NCBI GenBank assembly: GCA_001766655.1
Contig: MJCC01000008.1
Span: 257,491-321,490, forward strand
DNA length: 64,000 bases
Origin: Phytomonas francai
Lineage: Eukaryota; Euglenozoa; Kinetoplastea; Trypanosomatida; Trypanosomatidae
Direction of reading: 5' to 3'
Below are positions 58,027 to 64,000 of this stretch, one piece after another (the stretch's first letter is position 1; each line of letters begins with the position of its first letter). The notes beneath the pieces are model-generated. The model was given only the letters and a program-made list of their open reading frames with translations, ran no database searches and was not told the DNA's origin. A program made the position numbers and the translations under genes.

Positions 58027-59838
58027 ATGGAGCCCATATTGTTTGAGTCGCTGTCACATGAACTATCACGCATGCAAGTCCAAGTCCTCCAAAGAATGAA
58101 GGCGCCGGCAGTGGTAAGCAAGGAGGCAATTCAGCTTATTCGTGCACATGCATCCATAATTGAACCTGCAGCAAAAAATATCCCATTTATACCACTGTTT
58201 TTACGAAGTTGTGCGTCAATTTTCAAACACGTGCCCCCGTACATGACGCTACAAGCCCTTGAGGCGCTAGACATCGCCCACGGCGTTGCGAAGTCGCATG
58301 TCATGAGCCATTTTGGGGACGTTAATGAGGCCACTTCGGTGTTGCGATCTATTATTGCATTAGGGAAATGTGAATACGAATTGAATCGCAACCATGTCAG
58401 TGCCGCGTCATCGAGTCAATCGTCTACCCACTATGGTGACTTGCTGCACCAGGCGCACCAGACTGCGATGGACAAGTGGTATCAAGAATGCAAAAAGGCC
58501 TACACGATGACCGTTATCTCGCTCATCCACGCCACGAGTCTAGTCTTTGCGAGAAACCACACGTTCCATTCTACGAATACGGACATGATTGGGCTTCTGC
58601 CGGTGAAAAATAAAATCGAGATGGAGGCCAAGTTGCAGCGATGCGCCGGTGCACGCGAGTTGCTGATACACCTGCGGAATATGGAATTCAACCGCATCGA
58701 CGCCGCGATTTCCCTCAGCACACTGGCGGAGATCGGCTTCTACGATGAGGAGGTGTGCAACAAAAGCTTCGACGTCCTCCGCGCCTCCCAGAGCTTGGTG
58801 ACGAGCTCGCAGCTATCGGAGGTGGTCTACAGCCTCGGCGTGCTCCAGCATCGCCACATCCACCTGAGGGCCTTCTCAGACCGCCTGGACGCCCTAAAGT
58901 GCAACGCGAACGGCGTCCTACGCCACATTCAGGGCCTGGCGATGCTGCAGCTCCCGCCCTCGACGCCGAAGGCGCTGCTCGATGGGGTTTTCCTGCATGC
59001 CCTTCGTTCCCAGCCGGGGAAGCGGCCACAGGGCATGGCCCCCGCCCCGAATGCAGACGTAAGCACCGCACAGCCGGACTACGCGTCGTATAAGTTGCCG
59101 CCCTCGTGGTACGTCGATATCGCCCACGCCTTAGCGTGTTTAAATATCAAGTACCACAAGTTTATGCTCATGACGGCGCGCCAAACCTCCAACTGCGTGG
59201 CCAGTCTGTCAACCAAAGAGAGGTGTAAGCTCTTGTACGGCATAGGCGGGGTTCCTCTCGAACACGTATCGAAAGATCTGCGGAGCTCGTGGATTTCAAA
59301 GGTCGTTCCTACACTTGACAAAACAGTTCATAAACTGAGGGAAATTCAGCCGGCGGAGGGTGTGCAGGTCATGCGTGCACTGCAATACTGCGGTGTTGTT
59401 AATCATCCATGCATTCCTGTAGTTGAAAAGATCATGGAAAATGAAAATCCCGCAGAGGTCATCCTAAGGACGTGGTCAACCTTGTCGAAGGAGCGCATTT
59501 TAGGTCTCACTGAGCGTGTAGACCCCCACCAACTGGGCAGTTCGCCGTCGTCTATGGTGGCCAGCATCACGCATGTTGTGGCGTCCACGTGCAGGTCCCC
59601 CGGGGCGAATGAGGAGTACCGCCTGGGGCCCTTGTACACTGCTCTCGATATCCACGGCTCAAACATGGACACAGACGAACTCATAAGCACGATCAAGGCT
59701 TTGCATCAGATGGGATCCTCTGGGCAGTCCTACAGTACCCTGTACAAGTTGCTTAATTGCTTGCAAACTCGCGAAGCTACGCTAAACGAGATACAGTTAA
59801 AACAGTATCAGGCTCTTGTCGAAAGTCTTAGGGAATAA
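58027..59838 (+). CDS. Alpha-helical repeat protein, OPR/FAST-like, unknown
   Basis: 603 residues, helical throughout with no presequence evident and no membrane segment. Repeating pairs of helices share a pattern of about 35-40 residues: MTLQALEALDIAHGVAKSHV, ISLSTLAEIGFYDEEV, QLSEVVYSLGVLQHRHIH, WYVDIAHALACLNIKYHKF, VQVMRALQYCGVVNHPCI and ELISTIKALHQMG. This is the same style of repeat as in the C terminus of the large gene at 38337, and is common in kinetoplastid mitochondrial RNA-processing proteins. The exact family is not recognised. GC rises between about 58640 and 59140. Confidence 0.65.
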   Translation: MEPILFESLSHELSRMQVQVLQRMKAPAVVSKEAIQLIRAHASIIEPAAKNIPFIPLFLRSCASIFKHVPPYMTLQALEALDIAHGVAKSHVMSHFGDVNEATSVLRSIIALGKCEYELNRNHVSAASSSQSSTHYGDLLHQAHQTAMDKWYQECKKAYTMTVISLIHATSLVFARNHTFHSTNTDMIGLLPVKNKIEMEAKLQRCAGARELLIHLRNMEFNRIDAAISLSTLAEIGFYDEEVCNKSFDVLRASQSLVTSSQLSEVVYSLGVLQHRHIHLRAFSDRLDALKCNANGVLRHIQGLAMLQLPPSTPKALLDGVFLHALRSQPGKRPQGMAPAPNADVSTAQPDYASYKLPPSWYVDIAHALACLNIKYHKFMLMTARQTSNCVASLSTKERCKLLYGIGGVPLEHVSKDLRSSWISKVVPTLDKTVHKLREIQPAEGVQVMRALQYCGVVNHPCIPVVEKIMENENPAEVILRTWSTLSKERILGLTERVDPHQLGSSPSSMVASITHVVASTCRSPGANEEYRLGPLYTALDIHGSNMDTDELISTIKALHQMGSSGQSYSTLYKLLNCLQTREATLNEIQLKQYQALVESLRE

Positions 59839-60116
59839 AAGCATTGAAAAGCAACCAGCTTGAGGTTTCAGAGGTAAAAAAGGGTAGGGTGTAGGTGAGG
59901 GGAAAAGTGAACGATCCATGGCAAGCATGATATCGAGTTTATCCGCTATTTGTAAAATTTTTCTTTTTTTTTTTTTAAATATCCCTGCTGGTGATGCTCC
60001 AGATTTATGTTTTCGAAACTCACTTTGCCTATTCCCCGCTCTTACTCTACATTCATACGAGATTATCACATTAAATCTATCTTAGCCCTCACAAAAAAAA
60101 AAACATCTAAAAACAA

Positions 60117-60383
60117 ATGGGTAAACGAACCAAAAAGACGCCAAAACGGAAGCGAAAGCTTCCCAAGTCCGAAAGGCCTCGTGTGTTGACAAAAAAGGGT
60201 AAATTAAAGCATAAAAAAGGCGACTTACGAATGATTAACTCTCGAGATGTTAGCTTCCAGGTGAAGCAAAAGAAGGGCGGACAGTGGGTACGGACAGGGG
60301 ATCGGAAGTGTAATATTCACACCGTGTGCGACTGCGTGCTTCGGACAGACCCTACTCGAATGCGTCGTATCACAAATCGGTAG
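60117..60383 (+). CDS. Small very basic protein, unknown
   Basis: 88 residues. The first 40 are almost wholly K/R/P/T (MGKRTKKTPKRKRKLPKSER), followed by a more ordered part, VSFQVKQKKGGQWVRTGDRK, with two Cys in HTVCDCVL and a basic end. The basic start could be a nuclear/nucleolar signal or an RNA-binding tail. It is too short to assign; a ribosome-associated or chromatin protein is possible. ATG sits in an A-rich leader. Confidence 0.6.
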   Translation: MGKRTKKTPKRKRKLPKSERPRVLTKKGKLKHKKGDLRMINSRDVSFQVKQKKGGQWVRTGDRKCNIHTVCDCVLRTDPTRMRRITNR

Positions 60384-60699
60384 AAGATGAGCGAGCGAAG
60401 GTGGAGGGCATTTTAGGTACGAGAGCCCACTGGTCTGTGAATAATAAGTCCTGCTTGAAATGTTTGTGTCTGTGTGCAAACGTTAATCTATAAATATATT
60501 TATTTGTAGATATTTGTTCTTTTTTTTTTGGGGGGCGGGNGGGGGGGGGGGGGGGGGGGGGAGAACTTCAGCACGGAATGTATCTGAAGGGCTAAATTGC
60601 ACAGCGTCCATCTCATCTATTCTTTTAATGAGGGAAAACAGAAAAGAGGAAAACATTACGTCAAGCTTTTCCTGCAAATAGATTTTTAGAGACAACTTC
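60384..60699. other. Intergenic with T/G homopolymer and one N
   Basis: A T run passes into a G-rich tract at 60530-60561 that contains one C and an undetermined base at 60540, a sign of assembly difficulty. No gene seen. Confidence 0.6.
60530..60561. repeat. Poly(G) tract with ambiguous base
   Basis: Thirty-two bases of nearly pure G with one C and one N, directly after a T run. Together with the tracts at 13306, 14047, 44030, 46756 and 61502 it forms a set of G homopolymers on the coding strand. Confidence 0.85.
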
Positions 60700-61407
60700 A
60701 TGTTGCACGATGAGTGTCAAAAGAATTGTAAAGTTAGTGGCGAGGTTTTCGAATACATCTTCAGTGCCGCACCCCTAGAGGGTGGCGCCGCAGTGTATGG
60801 TCGACAGCTCGGGATAGCACATTTTGGCTTTTTAGCCAAAAAGATTGGCCTTGGGTTAGAGGACTTGTCGTTTTACATTCTGGCATTTTATTTAAAATGC
60901 TCCAGTGCACTGCCATACCATATTTCCGAGGCATGCTTTGTCGCTGGACTTTCTCAGGCACTCTCACCCAATGACCGAGTCTCTCCAGAGGATGGGTACG
61001 CAGATGCCTTTAGGGCGCTTAAAAAAGTTGTAGAGGATACACATCGTGAAATTTTGCACAACAAGGTTGTGCAGAATAAGTTCTACAATTTCCTGTACAT
61101 GTGGTGTCTAAAGAACAATCGAGCCTCGGACCGCACTACCGTCGCGACGGAGTTGTGGGAGCTCTTTTTTACTGAGGGCAAACCCTCTATGGAGTTCAAA
61201 GACTACAAGCATTACGTGTGCTTCCGTGATCTGAAAAAATGGATTGCATTTGTGGAGTCTGAAGACTTCGCTGAGAATTTAAAAATTTCTGCTGATCTGT
61301 GGAGTCAGATGATTCCTTTTGCTAACCTTGAATCGTATGAAACGTACAGCGTGAGCGATGCGTGGCCGTTTGCGCTTGATAACTTTGTAGAGCGTCTCAA
61401 TAAATGA
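60700..61407 (+). CDS. DCN1-like (DCUN1) cullin neddylation protein
   Basis: 235 residues. DCN1 proteins bind UBC12 and cullins and promote attachment of NEDD8. The potentiating-neddylation (PONY) domain fills the chain from about residue 30. GLGLEDLSFYILAFYLKCSS marks its helical N half, and LWELFFTEGKPSMEFKDYKHY, then LKKWIAFV, its centre. The C-terminal DLWSQMIPFANLESYETYSV and AWPFALDNFVE match the conserved D-W-x2-L/M-x2-F and the D/E-G-A-W-P-x2-x-D-x-F-V-E signature; here Ser-Asp replaces Glu-Gly before Ala-Trp-Pro. No UBA domain precedes it, unlike yeast Dcn1. No membrane anchor is evident. Confidence 0.85.
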   Translation: MLHDECQKNCKVSGEVFEYIFSAAPLEGGAAVYGRQLGIAHFGFLAKKIGLGLEDLSFYILAFYLKCSSALPYHISEACFVAGLSQALSPNDRVSPEDGYADAFRALKKVVEDTHREILHNKVVQNKFYNFLYMWCLKNNRASDRTTVATELWELFFTEGKPSMEFKDYKHYVCFRDLKKWIAFVESEDFAENLKISADLWSQMIPFANLESYETYSVSDAWPFALDNFVERLNK

Positions 61408-61885
61408 CAATCGGAAGAATGTAACGCAAAAAGTGTTGAGTCTAAATTGTTTCTATTGTTCTATTATCCATTCTTTCTTTGTTTTGCAGTTGAGAGTCGG
61501 GTGGGGGGGGGAAGAGACAACACAATTCCTGTCTCATCCCCCTTTTGACGTTTTAGCTGTGGTTGGGGAACTCAGAGGAACTTTTTCCTTTGATGAATTC
61601 CTATGCAAAAACGCTTGGACTTTGCGTTAATATAATAGTTTAAATTGTAGATGACATTAGTTTCTTCTGTTGTTTCTGAATTGTTTGTCAATGTATTCTT
61701 TTTCGTTTCCTCTTTATTTTAATTGCTTTTCCAAACACTAGTGATAAAGCACCCCTAATCTTTGTACTAAGCTACAAAGAGACATAATCGTATTAATTTA
61801 AATATTATAAATCCGTCGAAAGGCTCACAAACAATTTAAGTAAGTCGGGCTCAAATCAAACACGCCGTGCAAAGCATACGATACA
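61408..61885. other. Intergenic
   Basis: About 480 bases. A TTCTTTCTTTGTTTTGCAG run ends at 61489, directly followed by G10 at 61502-61511. The AG could be the acceptor of the TBC gene, though it is 397 bases upstream. No gene recognised. Confidence 0.55.
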
Positions 61886-63466
61886 ATGTTTAAATCTGGC
61901 GAAAAGAACGTTAATGACTTCCAGAAAATCACTGGCTTAACGGAAAAAATAGCTAGAGAATGCTTTGCGGCTTTTGATAACTATGCGGTGGCACTGGCAT
62001 CGTTCGCACAGAGCTATCCAAATTTGCCGAAGAGCTACTTTGTGAATGCGAATGCAGCAATCGATAATTTAAAGGAGATAAACCACGAGCTGTCTGACAT
62101 TTACCACCGCGCCCGTGAACTTAAGGCGAAGACCGGGCGCTCGGACGAGGAGGTGTGGAAAAGCTACGGAAAGGAAGCAGTGGCAAAAACGCCGAAGCCA
62201 CAGACGTTCGGCCTGCCAGCAGCCGCCGGCGGCTTTCCCACCCCCCCGGCGGCGAATCCACCGGCGAAAAGCAGTGGCTTTTCCTTCGGCTTTGGCCAGC
62301 CTCCGGTCGGTACGACGACGGCGCCCCTGCCAAGCGCCTTTGCAGACTTTGGAAAGCCGAAAACGACGACGACGACGACCACCGCCCCCACCACTACGGG
62401 CAGCGCAGTCAAGAGCAAGGCACCGCAAAAAAAAGAACCGGTGAAGACCCCCGCAATGCACTTCACGGGTCCCCTTTTCGAGTCCCCAAATTTCTGGGAA
62501 GAAGAGGTGCTCAAACAGGCACCGCTGTTCAACTGCAATAAGGGGTTTGTCGAGGCGAACAAGGATACGCTGCGGCCACGCATGGAGAAGTGGCTTGAGC
62601 GGACCCATTTCTACCGCAAGCCGATCCAATACCTCGAAATCGACGACGTCGACGAGGAGGTCGTGCGTGTGATTATCAAGGACGCCGACCGGACCTTCTT
62701 CCACCCCGCGCACCGCGCGAAGCTCGTGGCCTTTCTGCACGCCCTCAGCCACGAGTTCAAGGCCTACGGCCAGGCCATGAGCTACCTCTCCGCGCTCTGC
62801 ATGCTCGCCCTGAGCGAGGAGGAGACGGCGAGCGTCATCCGATTCGTGACCGCGGAGTACATCAAAGGCCACTGGGCCGCCGAGGCCGTCGGGTTCGCCA
62901 CGAGCGCGTGGGTCGTCGAGTATTTTATGCACAAAAAGTTCCCGGACGTCGCGAGGCACCTCGAGTCGCTGAACCTCTGGCCGGACACGTACTTGCAGAA
63001 AATCCTCACCGGGCTGTGCATCCACGTCCTGCCCTTCCGCGACCTCTTCGACTTCCTGGACGCCTTCATGTCCGGGGGCCTGCGGTATCTCATCCGATTT
63101 TGCCTCGCCATTGTGGAGCATTACCACGACAAAATTTTGTCCATCAAAAGCTCGACGGAGGCGAACACGTTGTACGAGATTATGCGGCTCGACCGCAACG
63201 TGGCGGACCGAAATGACGTGAAGGCGATCCTCGAGCGCGCCCCGCGGATCGATCTTGGCGAGGATGAGGCCAACATCGATCTGATCCGCTCTCAGGTGTA
63301 CGAGAAGAAGGTGGCGCCGCGGTTGGTTCGCGCACCGAAAGCGAACACCTTCGAGCCCTGTTCGATGTGCGACGAGCGGGCGCCTGAATGGTGGAACGAT
63401 GATGTCGGTGCTGTCTGCAGCCCGTGCAAAGAGGCAAGTCCAAACATTAAGTTTGAAAATTTCTAA
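61886..63466 (+). CDS. TBC-domain Rab GTPase-activating protein with UBA-like start and zinc finger end
   Basis: 526 residues. N-terminal residues 11-42 (DFQKITGLTEKIARECF, then a hydrophobic helix) resemble a UBA/TAP-C fold. A Pro/Gly/Thr-rich linker (about 105-185) includes GFSFGFGQPP and a Thr8 run. The TBC domain spans about 255-430; both catalytic fingers are intact: I263-x-x-D266-x-x-R269 (IIKDADR) and Y294-x-Q296 (YGQ), so Rab GTP hydrolysis is expected to be stimulated. The C terminus has C-x2-C...C-x2-C with A-P-E-W between (CSMCDERAPEWWND, then VCSPC), like a half of the ArfGAP zinc finger. The Rab partner cannot be inferred. GC-rich from about 62100 to the stop. Confidence 0.82.
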   Translation: MFKSGEKNVNDFQKITGLTEKIARECFAAFDNYAVALASFAQSYPNLPKSYFVNANAAIDNLKEINHELSDIYHRARELKAKTGRSDEEVWKSYGKEAVAKTPKPQTFGLPAAAGGFPTPPAANPPAKSSGFSFGFGQPPVGTTTAPLPSAFADFGKPKTTTTTTTAPTTTGSAVKSKAPQKKEPVKTPAMHFTGPLFESPNFWEEEVLKQAPLFNCNKGFVEANKDTLRPRMEKWLERTHFYRKPIQYLEIDDVDEEVVRVIIKDADRTFFHPAHRAKLVAFLHALSHEFKAYGQAMSYLSALCMLALSEEETASVIRFVTAEYIKGHWAAEAVGFATSAWVVEYFMHKKFPDVARHLESLNLWPDTYLQKILTGLCIHVLPFRDLFDFLDAFMSGGLRYLIRFCLAIVEHYHDKILSIKSSTEANTLYEIMRLDRNVADRNDVKAILERAPRIDLGEDEANIDLIRSQVYEKKVAPRLVRAPKANTFEPCSMCDERAPEWWNDDVGAVCSPCKEASPNIKFENF

Positions 63467-63775
63467 TTGAGTCACCTCTTCCATAATGTGCTAAATTATA
63501 TATATACATATATATATATATATATGCTTTTCACGCCCTACACCTTAACCTTTACGAGTTTGTGAAGTAGTAAAAAAAAAGTGTGATTTGTAATTTCATA
63601 CGCTTCGTTTACCCTGTGGAGAGCTCTACTGCCTCTTTCCACTCGAATTCTGATCATAACGTCTCATTCTCCTTACGTGTTTTGAAACCTTTTTAATAAA
63701 ATAGCTTAGTCATAATTTTGGTTTTGCGATTACATATTTATGCTAGTCATAGATTAGCAGGTAGGTTTGCCTAGC
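63467..63775. other. Intergenic
   Basis: About 310 bases, AT-rich, with a TA microsatellite at 63497-63525. The sequence TTTGCCTAGC directly before the next ATG could be its splice acceptor. Confidence 0.55.
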
Positions 63776-64000
63776 ATGAAGCGAAATATCTGGGCTTTGG
63801 CAGTCTGGAAGGTAAAGAATCCTAAACACACGACCCAACCTACAAAAAATATTACCAATTTCTATCGACTAGGCTCGATTAGCAAAAGGGCAAATGACAG
63901 CATTTTTGACGGAATTTCAGCAACCGTTGTAGGAAGCAAAAGATCTGAGAATAACATTCGACCAAAAGGAATTGCTGGTGGTTTTTGTGACGAAAAGAGT
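63776..64000 (+). CDS. 5' part of a gene cut by the window end, unknown
   Basis: An ATG at 63776 opens 75 codons that run off the window. The product starts MKRNIWALAVWKVKNPKH, which is basic-aromatic without acidic residues and could be a mitochondrial presequence. The next part, FYRLGSISKRANDSIFDG, is unremarkable. Composition is less AT-rich than the spacer, and a TAG sits two bases upstream. Too little is visible to name it. Confidence 0.5.
   Translation, partial: MKRNIWALAVWKVKNPKHTTQPTKNITNFYRLGSISKRANDSIFDGISATVVGSKRSENNIRPKGIAGGFCDEKS

Noticed and set aside
62069..63484. 471-codon antisense frame opposite the TBC gene
   Set aside because: The + strand product has intact TBC catalytic motifs; the reverse frame is a mirror of the GC-rich block.
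1..64000. tRNA, rRNA, spliced-leader RNA, CRISPR, insertion sequences or retroposons
   Set aside because: Scanned by eye for B-box, spliced-leader, terminal repeat and reverse transcriptase motifs; nothing convincing was found. A tRNAscan/Infernal run would be decisive.

Overview
The window looks like nuclear DNA of a kinetoplastid protist. All supported genes lie on the + strand across 64 kb. None shows an intron, even in families that are intron-rich elsewhere. Intergenic regions are AT-rich with poly-pyrimidine runs ending in AG, as expected for polycistronic transcription resolved by trans-splicing. Five genes encode small, very basic HMG-box-like proteins of the kinetoplast-associated (KAP) type. 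The CCCH-deaminase protein at 7.9 kb carries a deaminase of a type known from kinetoplastids. The species cannot be read from the sequence; the expanded KAP set and large gaps could fit a non-model or free-living kinetoplastid as well as a trypanosomatid.

Layout. 0.4-7.3 kb: a J-like/multi-spanning membrane protein, a glycerophosphodiester phosphodiesterase and an acidic unknown. 7.9-12 kb: a CCCH zinc finger protein ending in a cytidine-deaminase-like domain, a coiled-coil protein and a first KAP-like gene. 13.2-22.2 kb: a frameshifted small gene, a choline/ethanolamine phosphotransferase and a large helical protein resembling Nup192/Nup205. 22.5-26 kb: a RagC/D GTPase followed by a decayed gene with an inverted fragment. 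27.1-35.5 kb: an unknown GC-rich gene, then four consecutive KAP/HMG-like genes. 36.2-43.8 kb: a Cdt1-like candidate and a 1827-residue helical protein with a likely mitochondrial presequence. 44.2-53.3 kb: an LRR protein, TRM6, a 47-residue small gene and a RAB3GAP2-like protein interrupted by a 275-base assembly gap. 53.6-64 kb: PUS7, a disordered protein, a second helical-repeat protein, a small basic protein, a DCN1-like protein, a UBA-TBC Rab GAP and the start of a gene cut by the window edge.

Neighbours are mostly unrelated in function, as usual in kinetoplastid clusters. The exception is the KAP block at 29.6-35.5 kb, which looks like an expanded family for kDNA packaging. Recurrent themes are RNA modification (deaminase-like, TRM6, PUS7), Rab regulation (RAB3GAP2-like, TBC) and mitochondrial nucleic acid biology (KAPs, helical proteins). 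Many genes contain abrupt GC-rich blocks, which also create long but spurious antisense reading frames. I found no tRNA, rRNA, CRISPR array, transposon or insertion sequence.
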